Source of the DNA: Pseudomonas fluorescens
Lineage (GTDB): Bacteria > Pseudomonadota > Gammaproteobacteria > Pseudomonadales > Pseudomonadaceae
Length of the DNA: 64,000 nt
Reading direction: 5' to 3'
Assembly: GCF_900215245.1 (NCBI RefSeq)
Contig: NZ_LT907842.1
Coordinates: forward strand, 5,456,001-5,520,000
The notes beneath the pieces were generated by a model, which searched no databases, was not told the DNA's origin, and saw nothing but the letters and a program-made list of their open reading frames with translations. A program made the translations under genes and the position numbers. Position 1 is the stretch's first letter, and every line of letters starts with the position of its first letter. Below, one piece after another: positions 33,585 through 42,631 of this stretch.

Positions 33585-34581
33585 CACAGGAAGTGACGTA
33601 AAAAAGCCGCGCAAGGAAGTGCCATCAGCAATCTCGGCGGAGGCCCTGCTAGGGAAGTCTCGGCTTTACGCCTTGCGAGCGTTGCAGGCTAAGGCCTCAA
33701 AGGATTCGGAGGTCTATCAGATCTGGGCAGCTCTGGCCCTTGAACTCTTGGGTAAAGCTCAGCTTGCGGCGATTCATCCTTGCCTGGTTGTGGAAGCCGA
33801 CAATCCAAATAGCCTTTTGGAGGCTTGCGGTGTCGAAACTGACACCAAGGTGAAGACCATTAGTGCTCACGTGGTTTTCGCACGACTGAAGCACACGGTG
33901 GCAAAATTCGGCACACCGCATGCTAAGTCATGCGAATTGATCTCCTCACGTAGAAATGCCGAACTCCATTCGGGCCAGGCAGCATACGCCGGAGTCGTGG
34001 ATAGCGACTGGGAGGGGGAGTTCTGGACAACCTCAGAACTCATCCTCGCATCCATGGGGCAGGAATTGGAGGATTGGGTGGGCAGTGAGTCAAAAATCCC
34101 TGCGGCCCTTGCCAAGGACTTCCACACGATCAAGGTGCAGGCAGCCAAACAAAGCATCGCAAACGCCCGAGCAACCTTCGAAAAACCTGATGAAGTGCCT
34201 GGGTCATCACAGCAGAAGCCGAAAAAGCGTTCTCCTAAAGAGATCAAGGAACTGCAAGAGCATTCCCAGGGCTTGGAGTGGTGGACGTATCGAGGGGCCT
34301 TCAGATACCACTTAGATAGCCACTGGGACATCCCGTGCCCTGCATGTGAAAGCAAAGGCTTCTTAGGGGGCGATCGTGTCCACGAAGAGGTCATCGAGCA
34401 GGATCATGAAAGTGGGTACGAAACGGTTGAGCGATACTCCACACCCGTCGAGTTCTACTGCCCAACGTGTGATTTGCACCTGGAGGGTGCCGAGGCTATG
34501 AAGGCGGCAGGCTTCGATGAAGAGTACGTTGAGAAGGATGAGCGAGAAATCGAGTACGAGCCAGACTACGGGAACGATTAG
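33577..34581 (+). CDS. HEPN-like protein with C-terminal zinc ribbon
   Basis: A 334-aa protein, overlapping the oxygenase gene by 8 nt. The N-terminal helical half contains R126-N-A-E-L-H131, the RNxxxH signature of HEPN ribonucleases, at the expected place after about 120 helical residues. A basic linker (about 215-230) leads to a C-terminal zinc ribbon with CPAC and CPTC pairs and an acidic tail. HEPN domains act as RNases in many toxin and abortive-infection systems. The neighbour oxygenase may modify or neutralise it. Family not identified by name. Confidence 0.6.
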   Translation: MANTGSDVKKPRKEVPSAISAEALLGKSRLYALRALQAKASKDSEVYQIWAALALELLGKAQLAAIHPCLVVEADNPNSLLEACGVETDTKVKTISAHVVFARLKHTVAKFGTPHAKSCELISSRRNAELHSGQAAYAGVVDSDWEGEFWTTSELILASMGQELEDWVGSESKIPAALAKDFHTIKVQAAKQSIANARATFEKPDEVPGSSQQKPKKRSPKEIKELQEHSQGLEWWTYRGAFRYHLDSHWDIPCPACESKGFLGGDRVHEEVIEQDHESGYETVERYSTPVEFYCPTCDLHLEGAEAMKAAGFDEEYVEKDEREIEYEPDYGND

Positions 34582-34738
34582 GTTCTGCACTAAGGGCGGT
34601 AACCACAGGCTCCTGAAACAGTGGAAAGCCCAGTACGGCGCAGGCGTTGTTTAGTCCTGGGCGTCATTGCAAGGCTGATAAGCGAGATGGACGAGGGAGC
34701 ACTTCATAACTCTTCCCTCGGCGCCTAATCTCAAGTTA

Positions 34739-35536
34739 TCAGCGGATTAATTTTAGCGTTATTCCTGCGAGAGCCTCATTAAATTCATCAACCGCTATGG
34801 CAGCCCTGCCGTTCAGGCTAGGCATGTGGTAGTGTAGTTTCTGCAAGCTTTGCTTTAAATGCAGATTACTGCTTAGCAGGATATCTTTTGCGGAAACGGT
34901 TTTAAGCAGTTTCTTGCAAAGATTTTGTCCTTGTTCAGTTCTTCCTATGTAAAGTGATATGTTCACAGTGTTGGTTTGCACTCGTACAAACTTAATATGC
35001 TCATCATATGTGTGAAAGCGAGGATGGTAACAACCAATAAAATCTTGAGGTTTTGGATAGGCGGCTACTGCTGATAGAGCAGGGTCAATCCAGCAATCAT
35101 TGCTTTTGGCATGGTTGCAATCGAAACAGGCAACCGCCAGATTCCACAGATGAAAAGAATGCTGCACGAACGGCTGCCGCGGGAGAATGTGCTCTATTGG
35201 TTTGGCGTTAGAAATATTTACCAAGGGGCGCTGGCAGTAGCAGCATTTATGGGCTTGCTCTTCCTCGAGAAAGTCTCGAAGGTGTTTGCGGAGGAGTTTG
35301 CCAGTAACTCCGGATTTTTTATCCTTATTGTGCTCGTACAGATCCACCCACAAATCGTTCGGGCCTTTGGGATTGCCAGCTTGCCGGCTATCAAATTCAG
35401 CCGCTGCACGACCATCAAAGTCCTTCAAGAGTTTGAGCGTGCCAGGCTTGTGCTTTTTGACCCCGTGGCATCCGTCACCATATCTGGCTTCGAACGCTTC
35501 AATCTCGGCTGGGCTCTTGACGTTAAAATACGTCAT
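34739..35536 (-). CDS. ptuB: PtuB: HNH nuclease of the Septu antiphage system
   Basis: A 265-aa HNH endonuclease of the PtuB type. The zinc/HNH core is at about residues 95-145: CCYCQRPL, then IEHILPRQ and LAVACFDCNHAKSND. Septu consists of an ATPase (PtuA) and this HNH nuclease, which is thought to cleave DNA upon activation. Its ATG overlaps the PtuA stop by 4 nt (ATGA), a strict operon. The lower GC content compared with the left part of the window indicates acquired DNA. Confidence 0.85.
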   Translation of the reverse strand: MTYFNVKSPAEIEAFEARYGDGCHGVKKHKPGTLKLLKDFDGRAAAEFDSRQAGNPKGPNDLWVDLYEHNKDKKSGVTGKLLRKHLRDFLEEEQAHKCCYCQRPLVNISNAKPIEHILPRQPFVQHSFHLWNLAVACFDCNHAKSNDCWIDPALSAVAAYPKPQDFIGCYHPRFHTYDEHIKFVRVQTNTVNISLYIGRTEQGQNLCKKLLKTVSAKDILLSSNLHLKQSLQKLHYHMPSLNGRAAIAVDEFNEALAGITLKLIR

Positions 35537-37872
35537 TGCTGGCCAGCCTGGATAACTGTGCTAATCGCTGTCATCGCTTTGTGGATCAGATCAAGGTCAC
35601 CTTGTTTCTGAGCACCATTATCATGAGTTGCAGTTCTATTGATGATTTCGCTGATGGTGGAGAGATCTTCGATTGCGGATTTTCCGAATTCTTTAGCTCC
35701 GCCCGCATTGGTATTGACCCGTTCAATCACATCAGAGACAAGCCTGGCACATTTTTCATGAACCTCCCTGTTATGAGGTGTGTAGGTGTGGAAGCCTTGC
35801 AATAAGATGGTTTCAACTGAGTGCCGATCTTCGAGATCTATCAGCTCCAGAACACCCTCATTCACATTGTAGCAGAAGCAGTTGCTATCTGTTGCGTTTG
35901 CAATCATTACGGGAGAGTGGGTTGCTACCACTAGGGACATATCAAATTCTTCGGCCAGTATTGAGAAAGCTTTCGGCAGAATTTGTTGCCATCGCACGTG
36001 AAGGCTGATTTCGGGTTCGTCAATGAAGTGGGTTGCGTTGTGGCTTGCCGTGCTAACGAGGAGAGTAATTAATTGGAGGATATTTCTTTCACCAGAACTC
36101 AGGTTCGAGAACGGGATGATGATGTCATAGTTGTTGAAATGCAGCTCGCGTTCTTGGCGCGGGACGATGCCTATCTCATACGCTGAAGGGTCGAGCTGTT
36201 TCGCTAGCTCAATCGCCTCTTGGTCGTGAGGCGGCGTAAGACTCAACGAAATGATACCATTGCCATCCTCGCCTTGTTTTTGTGCCTTTCCTTTTCGAAT
36301 CAAATACACTTCTTGATTGAAACCCAGCTCGACCAAAATTTTGGCGAAAATATTGAAGCGGTAAGGAGTTTCGAGCAACGAAATTAAAGACTTCGTTGAC
36401 GCCGAACTCCTTTTAGCGAGCGATTGAGACTCACCGATTAGTGCATAATACCTTTCCAATCCTCCCGTGGCTTTTGGAAACCTATCTGCGCGAGAAACCG
36501 AGAGTGCTGCGCACTCCATTCCTCTCTCCGCAAGCTGATGGACTAGATCACAGAGCAAAAAACTCTTGCCCGCGCCATTGTTCCCGATGACATAAAGGCA
36601 TTTATTGACCTGGGACTCAGTAAGGCTTTCCAGGATGGGAGCGCTATTAATCAAAAGACTAGATTGGTAGCCGCCGTCTTTATCATGATTACCCATGCCC
36701 ATGAACTCATTGTCTTGGAATATTCCGAGCGTCTTGCGAGGCATTACCCTGCAGAGAGAGGGTATATCAATATAGCCATCTGAAAACTGAGCATTAATTA
36801 TGCGCTGGACAGTTGGCAGGGTACGATTATAGCTTGTGTCGGGTTCCGTCCAAATGCCATGAATCGAGCTTGCAAGGTTTACTGTGTCCAGATAACTTAA
36901 GCCTTTGGTTGCGGGGTTGTTACGCGTCACGTCAATTTCAAGTAGCTCTCCTTTCCCGCGACGGGAATCTGAACTGGCAACGATTAGCGTTCCATATGAG
37001 AATGATTTTGCAGTTGGCGTCGAGAAATTTATCACCGTGTTGATAGGGTATCGCTGAGCCAGTAGATTCAAGACCCGCAAAGCATACTTGTGGCTTTTTG
37101 TACGGAACTGAGGTGTTATTACTATGATCTCGCCTGATACATCCATGTCGAGAAACTCTTCCAGCGGTGTAAGCTTCGGAACTTTTATGCCTGATGAAGC
37201 GCCCACGTCCCGGCGATTCAGGTCAAGGATGTATACTGGGTTTTGGGCAGGATAGTCAGGCACTCCGTCGAACCCAAACTCGGTATAGTCCTTGTTGTGC
37301 ATTTCAAGCTTTAGCCGTCTTAGCTCGGCCTCACCACTTCTGTCATCCCTGATCAAGTGATAATACTTGATTATTGAATCTATAGCCACTTGGGCTGTAA
37401 TAGGCTGAAGATCAATGATCGAACTGCATCTCAAGTTTTCAGCAATGCCAGCCACTAAAAAGGATGATATCCTAGAGTAACTGGTTGTTACGCCGTGGCT
37501 TGACGAAAGGATATGATTGATCATGAAGATAGTAAAGTCGCGCACGCCATCCCTGTTAATTATTAACAGGTGATTTTTGACTACATGCAAACAGCTTGAA
37601 AATGCCTCATCACTTAGCCTGTGGAGGGCGTTTTTTACTCCGAAACCACTTCGCTCGAAGTCGTTTTCAATCTTGGTTCTCAAGTCTTCCGGAGCGGACA
37701 GGCGTTCTAACTGAGGGTCTATTCCGCTCTTCTCGTGAGCAATGGCGAATACGAGGATTATCCAGTCAGCATCAGTACCATTTAGCCTTAGCGAAGACAG
37801 TTCGGAAATGATTTTCCGCCGAACTTGAGTCCAGTCAACATCTTGAGCGATCAGTTCCATTATCGTTTTCAA
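35533..37872 (-). CDS. ptuA: PtuA: SMC/OLD-like ATPase of the Septu system
   Basis: A 779-aa ATPase with an ABC-type head: Walker A VIGNNGAGKS near residue 432, an ABC signature LSSGERN near 625, Walker B ATHFIDEPEISLH near 645-660 and a switch His in VVATHSP. The long N-terminal region of about 400 aa has no obvious domain, making the protein larger than many PtuA proteins. PtuA and PtuB form the Septu complex, in which the ATPase controls the nuclease. It is the first gene of the minus-strand pair. Confidence 0.85.
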   Translation of the reverse strand: MKTIMELIAQDVDWTQVRRKIISELSSLRLNGTDADWIILVFAIAHEKSGIDPQLERLSAPEDLRTKIENDFERSGFGVKNALHRLSDEAFSSCLHVVKNHLLIINRDGVRDFTIFMINHILSSSHGVTTSYSRISSFLVAGIAENLRCSSIIDLQPITAQVAIDSIIKYYHLIRDDRSGEAELRRLKLEMHNKDYTEFGFDGVPDYPAQNPVYILDLNRRDVGASSGIKVPKLTPLEEFLDMDVSGEIIVITPQFRTKSHKYALRVLNLLAQRYPINTVINFSTPTAKSFSYGTLIVASSDSRRGKGELLEIDVTRNNPATKGLSYLDTVNLASSIHGIWTEPDTSYNRTLPTVQRIINAQFSDGYIDIPSLCRVMPRKTLGIFQDNEFMGMGNHDKDGGYQSSLLINSAPILESLTESQVNKCLYVIGNNGAGKSFLLCDLVHQLAERGMECAALSVSRADRFPKATGGLERYYALIGESQSLAKRSSASTKSLISLLETPYRFNIFAKILVELGFNQEVYLIRKGKAQKQGEDGNGIISLSLTPPHDQEAIELAKQLDPSAYEIGIVPRQERELHFNNYDIIIPFSNLSSGERNILQLITLLVSTASHNATHFIDEPEISLHVRWQQILPKAFSILAEEFDMSLVVATHSPVMIANATDSNCFCYNVNEGVLELIDLEDRHSVETILLQGFHTYTPHNREVHEKCARLVSDVIERVNTNAGGAKEFGKSAIEDLSTISEIINRTATHDNGAQKQGDLDLIHKAMTAISTVIQAGQQ

Positions 37873-38010
37873 CCATTAAAAGGGATTCGTCGCCCAGCTC
37901 AAATGCTATTGCATGGAGCTAGTCATAGGGAGCGATAGCTATCATTGTGCCATGAACGAAAAAGGATGGAGCCATGGCGGTATTGGCCTACAGATGCTGA
38001 AAGCATGCGA

Positions 38011-38952
38011 TCACTCTTCCAGCTTTCTGACCAGCCCGCCAAACTGTTGTGCCGGTTCCACATAGCGCAGTGCGGACTTCATATCGCTCCAGCCGACGTA
38101 CTCCATTAGCGTCTTGATGTCCCAGCCTGAGCTTGCCGCCCAGGTGGCAAATCCTCGGCGGATCGAATGAGCACTGTAGCTCTCCGACGGCAATCCACAC
38201 CGATCGAGGGTATCGCGTAGGAGGGGTATCAAGCTGTGCGCCGCGAGAGGCCGATCGCTGATGTTTCCCCAGCGATCAATTCCCCGGAACACTCCACCGC
38301 GAGTTAGGCCTGCAGCTTCGATCCAGTTCAGGTAAGCCTCCACCGGGCAGAGCTTGCTCAGCGATGGCGTCTTGTACTCACGGCCGATGTTTTGACGGTC
38401 TCCTTTACTCGAGCCCAGATAAAACTTAATCCCGACGTACCGCTCCGCATGCGTGTTCTCGATCGTGAGCCTGGCTAGTTCATCTCCGCGGAATCCCCTC
38501 CAAAATCCAATGGTGAGCAAGGCAATGTCGCGGGTTGCTTTGAGAACGGCGACTATGTCGCCGGCGGCCCTTGCCTGATCAATCTCACCCTCTAGGTGTG
38601 CCACTGCTTTTTCGAGGTGTAGTAACGCCAGAGGAGCTGCTTGCCTCTGTTGCACGGGGTGTACCGCCCTGATGCCTTTCAGCAGTTGCCTGACCTTGGG
38701 GGCTTTTGTGGGGTCGGGGAAGCCGTTGCTTTGATGCCAGTTTGCGAGCGCAGCCAGGCGTTGCTTCAGCGTGCTCAGCGCCAGCTGGTCGGCGTATTCA
38801 GCGATGTAGCGCACAACTGATTCCGTAGTGGTGGGCAAGTATCCGCCCCAGGTCACCTCGAAATGGGAGAGGGCGGACGCGTAGCTCTTCGACGTGTTCT
38901 GCCGAACGCTCGCCTCTAGGTACCTGTCTGCCTTGCTCACCACTTCTATCAC
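38011..38952 (-). CDS. Tyrosine site-specific recombinase (phage-type integrase)
   Basis: A 313-aa tyrosine recombinase with an N-terminal SAM-like core-binding domain (about 1-110) and a catalytic domain. All key residues are present: R155 (GFRGDE), H262-x-x-R265 (AHSIRRG), W288 and nucleophile Y297 (SALRYVEP). It is divergent from the KfrA-like gene and lies 138 bp from ptuA. It probably mobilised part of this island, but no attachment core was identified. Confidence 0.88.
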   Translation of the reverse strand: MIEVVSKADRYLEASVRQNTSKSYASALSHFEVTWGGYLPTTTESVVRYIAEYADQLALSTLKQRLAALANWHQSNGFPDPTKAPKVRQLLKGIRAVHPVQQRQAAPLALLHLEKAVAHLEGEIDQARAAGDIVAVLKATRDIALLTIGFWRGFRGDELARLTIENTHAERYVGIKFYLGSSKGDRQNIGREYKTPSLSKLCPVEAYLNWIEAAGLTRGGVFRGIDRWGNISDRPLAAHSLIPLLRDTLDRCGLPSESYSAHSIRRGFATWAASSGWDIKTLMEYVGWSDMKSALRYVEPAQQFGGLVRKLEE

Positions 38953-39094
38953 CTAGATTCCCCGTTTCGAGCCTTCAGCGGCTCGTTTTCGCCAGTTGTA
39001 CCGCCTTTCAGGCCATTTTACCTCTGCTCAAGGGTCTGCCAAGCTATAAACCTCGATTATATCTTGCCAGTTGTCGGCAACTTCCCAGCAAGGT

Positions 39095-39135
39095 TTGACA
39101 TTTTCGTATTATGTAATTGCATGACATGTGACATG
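39095..39135 (+). promoter_or_regulatory. Possible promoter with tandem TGACATG repeats before the KfrA-like gene
   Basis: A consensus -35 (TTGACA, 39095-39100) with a weak -10 near 39118 is followed by two perfect tandem copies of TGACATG (39122-39135), just upstream of the KfrA-like start. The repeats are a plausible binding site for the KfrA-like protein itself. Confidence 0.4.
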
Positions 39136-39158
39136 ACTCGAAATCGTCTGGAGGGGGT

Positions 39159-40148
39159 ATGGCGCGAGGCGGCGTTAACCTAGCGGTGGTGCAAAAGGCG
39201 CGGAACAGCCTGCTAATGCGTGGTGTTTATCCCAGCATTGATGCAGTCCGAGTGGAGATTGGAAATACGGGCTCAAAGACCACGATCGCTCGGTATCTAA
39301 AGCAGCTGGAATCACCAGGATCAGAAGCGAACCCTCGTGAACGCATGAGCGGCGCGCTGCGCGGGGTCGTCGAAAGCTTGTTGGATCAAGTCCAGGAAGA
39401 GGGCAGCCAGGCCTTTCTTGAGGCACGAGCAGAGTTCGAGCACGAACGTAAGCTATTGGTCTCACGAGCCGAGGCACTTGAGAGCGAGCTAGATGAAGTC
39501 AAGCTCCATTTCAGGGCGCAAGGAGATGTCTTGGCTGCTCAAACTGAAGAGCTTAAGACCACTCAGTCCACACTGCAGACTGAGATCACGCGCAACGCCA
39601 GGCTCACCCAGAGCAACAGTGATCTCGAAGTCCGGATTCAAGAGAAGGATGTGCAGATCCAGTCTCTGGAGCAAAAGCATATGCATGCCCGGGAGGCCCT
39701 GGAACACTACCGTGCTTCGATCAAGGAGCAGCGAGACCAAGATCTGAACCGCCACGAGTCCCAGCTCTATCAATTGCAGCAGGAGCTGACCGTCCTTCAG
39801 CAGACGCTCATGGTCAAGCAGGAGGAGATCACCCGATTGATCCGGGATAACGAGCGCTTCATTGCCGAAAATCGCCAGCATGCCAGGGAAGCCTCGCAAC
39901 ATCGTGAGGCTGTCGAAACCCTGCGGGGTGAGCTGAGCATTGCCAATGCTACTACCGCGCGTGCGGAAGGTGCGAAGGAACTGCTCGCTCAACAGTTGGA
40001 AGCAAAGGCTAAAGAGGCTGGTGAGTCTCAGTCGCAATTCGCAGCCGCGAAGCTAAGGGAGGTGGATCTGGCACACAAACTCACCACCGCAGAGGCTGAG
40101 CTCATGGCTTTGCGCGTATCGAGTGAGGCGGATGGCTCGCAGGCGTAG
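39159..40148 (+). CDS. KfrA-like DNA-binding coiled-coil protein
   Basis: A 329-aa protein. The first 60 residues are a KfrA N-terminal DNA-binding domain (VQKARNSLLMRGVYPSIDAV, then IGNTGSKTTIARYLKQL). Residues about 70-310 are a long heptad-rich coiled coil (EEL..L...L..K..EI patterns). KfrA is a plasmid protein that autoregulates and supports partition; chromosomal copies sit beside integrases in islands. A GGAGG ribosome site precedes the ATG. Confidence 0.8.
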   Translation: MARGGVNLAVVQKARNSLLMRGVYPSIDAVRVEIGNTGSKTTIARYLKQLESPGSEANPRERMSGALRGVVESLLDQVQEEGSQAFLEARAEFEHERKLLVSRAEALESELDEVKLHFRAQGDVLAAQTEELKTTQSTLQTEITRNARLTQSNSDLEVRIQEKDVQIQSLEQKHMHAREALEHYRASIKEQRDQDLNRHESQLYQLQQELTVLQQTLMVKQEEITRLIRDNERFIAENRQHAREASQHREAVETLRGELSIANATTARAEGAKELLAQQLEAKAKEAGESQSQFAAAKLREVDLAHKLTTAEAELMALRVSSEADGSQA

Positions 40149-40375
40149 TCCAGAGAACCTTGAACCCATTAGCACATCGCTGAGTACATTTGTACTCCTG
40201 TCAGAATTCGCAGCTCGCGATCCGAGCCAGGTAGTCCCCATGCGAACCAGCGCCTGCCATACCCTCTAACTTCAGGCTTACCAGTATCTGTATAGCCGAA
40301 GCCAGCTCGCTCAAAGCCCATGCAGCCACCTACACATAAGCGGCCGAAATCATGGGCGTGGAGAAGAGCGAAGTC

Positions 40376-42631
40376 CTATTCGTTGCCAACCTGCGACTCC
40401 AGTGTAAGGAGTCGAGCTGTGGTGACCGCGGCTTGGAGATCAAGATGGCTTGAGGCGAACGACTTCATAAGAAGCGGGCGGGGAAGGGCCCAATCCCATT
40501 TCTCTCGGATCATGTTTTCGACATTTTCCAAGATCGGCTCTACGTTCGAGATGTCCATTTGACCGACCACGCGCAACGCTCGCAATGTGTCCTCCGCGCC
40601 GAATGCAACTTCCAGGAATAGCCCGGTGTTTTCACACTGAATACCTACATGCCTGAGCAACAAGGCCAGCGCATCGTTGGTGTAATCCCCTCGCCAGGTT
40701 GCCACATGGCTTACGCTGGCAGAGCCAATTATCGCCGCGTCACCCAACCCGAGAGCGCGGAAGTTATTCCGAGCCTCGTCTAGGAGCGCTTGAGCGTGTT
40801 TGTCCAGGAAGGGGCAGGATGTGGTCTCCATCAACACGTTTCGCATTTCAAGCCTGACACGATCATCCACCTGGGCACCAAGCCCATCAAACTGAGGGGG
40901 CTCGCCGCCCCGCGCCGGTGTGACCACGATCACCTTTGCTTCGAGGTCGACATCCTGAACCTGCCAACGCCTTCCGCCGAAGATGATGCGTTGTCCCTTG
41001 GTCAGGGGTTTGCTGACGGGCAGCGAGCCAAGTGGCTTCCCATCCCGGAGCAAACGAAACTCTTCATCGCTTGTGAAGGCGGTGTAGAACTCATAGTGGT
41101 TGATCAACCGCTCCCCGAGTTCGCCTGGTAGCAGAAGTCCTGAGCTGTCTTGGACGATCAATTCCTTCTCACCCATACCCTTGAGCAAAGCCAGGAAATC
41201 AGGCTTGGTGATGCTCGCAAAACTGCCGCTTGCGATGAGATTTCCCCATAATTGCGCCGCAGAAGCACCGCCGAGCTGAGCAATTGAGGATAGGCACTGT
41301 TGCACTAGTGTCGAGGCGTGTAGGCCTCCCGATCGAGGCGGCTCAAACCATCCACTGATCAGCAATCGGATCATAGCGACCGTTTGGACAAGGCCCTCAC
41401 GTAACTGATCGGAGAGATCCGACTTATCTGTTAAAGGGCGCTCCCGGCAGTACGTCCTGAGCATCGCAGGCTCACCGGGGCGGCGACCCGAGCGGCCAAG
41501 CCTTTGCCTGAGACTTGCCACAGAGGGTGGACAGCCGATCTGGGCGACCGTCCTGATGCTACCGATGTCTATACCCAGTTCCAGGGTGGTAGTGCATACG
41601 GCAGAAGCTGGAGGATCTCCCGCTTTCAACGCCCGCTCGGCATCCTGGCGTAGCTCCTTGGACAAGCTACCGTGATGCGGCCAGAACTCGTTCGGAACAC
41701 CATCGTTTTCGCACAGTGAGCGCAGACGGTCGGCAAACCATTCAACCTCTTGGCGCCTGTTCGGGAAGATCAGGTTGTTATGCCCCCTCAGCACCTTGTA
41801 CAGGTGGCCTGCGATAGCCACTTTGGTACCTGAGGTGTCTTCCTTCTCTGCGCCTTCATCTGTTGATGCATTCCCTGGGTGTTCCACCACCAACTGCTGC
41901 ATGGGCTGCTCAATGTAGCCACGCACCTGTACCTGGAGCTCTTGGCCAGAGGACTTTGACTCAATAACCGTGATGCCATCCGGGCACACTGGCCTCAGGA
42001 ACTTGCGGGCCAGCGACATCTCCCCAAGCGTCGCCGAAAGCCCTACACGGGGCAGCGTTCTACCCACGACGATTTCAACCCGTTGCATTAGCGATTGCAG
42101 CTGCTTTCCACGCTCACTTCCGATGAAGGCATGAAGCTCATCGACGACGATGTAGCGAAGGTTCTGAAAAGCCCCAGGTAAGCCTGAGCCTCTATTTACA
42201 AACAGGGCTTCTAGGGACTCCGGAGTGATCAGCAAGATGCCCTCAGGCGATTTCAAAAACCGTTGTTTCTTGCTTGCTGCCACATCGCCATGCCAAGCAA
42301 CGACGGGCAGTTCGAGCCTCTCACATAACCGGCTAAGCCTGTCCCACTGGTCGTTGATCAGCGCCTTGAGCGGGCTGATATACAGCACCGCGCCGGCTGG
42401 CTCACTGTTGTTGAGCAGGTTGGTCAGGATCGGCAGGAATGCGGCCTCTGTTTTACCTGCGGCAGTGGACGCTGCAATGATCACATCGCGATCGGCGGCC
42501 ACCAATGCCGGTACCGCCCACTCCTGCGCATCACGCAGGGACGTCCACCCCTGTGACCAGATCCATTGCTGAACCTCCGGGTGTAAACGCTCGAACGAAG
42601 AAGAGTCAGAGCTTGAAGCTGGCGAGCTCAT
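40376..42631 (-). CDS. sngC: SngC: DEAD/DEAH-box helicase of the Shango antiphage system
   Basis: A 751-aa Lhr-like SF2 helicase. Motif I is STAAGKTEAAF, motif II VVDELHAF (DELH), motif III LSATLGE, with motif VI RLGRSGRRPGE in the second RecA domain. ATG 42631 (MSSPASS) is preferred over TTG 42643. Three minus-strand genes, a TerB-domain protein, an ATPase and this helicase, overlap and match Shango (SngA, SngB, SngC). The stop lies 227 bp beyond the convergent KfrA-like gene. Confidence 0.85.
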   Translation of the reverse strand: MSSPASSSDSSSFERLHPEVQQWIWSQGWTSLRDAQEWAVPALVAADRDVIIAASTAAGKTEAAFLPILTNLLNNSEPAGAVLYISPLKALINDQWDRLSRLCERLELPVVAWHGDVAASKKQRFLKSPEGILLITPESLEALFVNRGSGLPGAFQNLRYIVVDELHAFIGSERGKQLQSLMQRVEIVVGRTLPRVGLSATLGEMSLARKFLRPVCPDGITVIESKSSGQELQVQVRGYIEQPMQQLVVEHPGNASTDEGAEKEDTSGTKVAIAGHLYKVLRGHNNLIFPNRRQEVEWFADRLRSLCENDGVPNEFWPHHGSLSKELRQDAERALKAGDPPASAVCTTTLELGIDIGSIRTVAQIGCPPSVASLRQRLGRSGRRPGEPAMLRTYCRERPLTDKSDLSDQLREGLVQTVAMIRLLISGWFEPPRSGGLHASTLVQQCLSSIAQLGGASAAQLWGNLIASGSFASITKPDFLALLKGMGEKELIVQDSSGLLLPGELGERLINHYEFYTAFTSDEEFRLLRDGKPLGSLPVSKPLTKGQRIIFGGRRWQVQDVDLEAKVIVVTPARGGEPPQFDGLGAQVDDRVRLEMRNVLMETTSCPFLDKHAQALLDEARNNFRALGLGDAAIIGSASVSHVATWRGDYTNDALALLLRHVGIQCENTGLFLEVAFGAEDTLRALRVVGQMDISNVEPILENVENMIREKWDWALPRPLLMKSFASSHLDLQAAVTTARLLTLESQVGNE

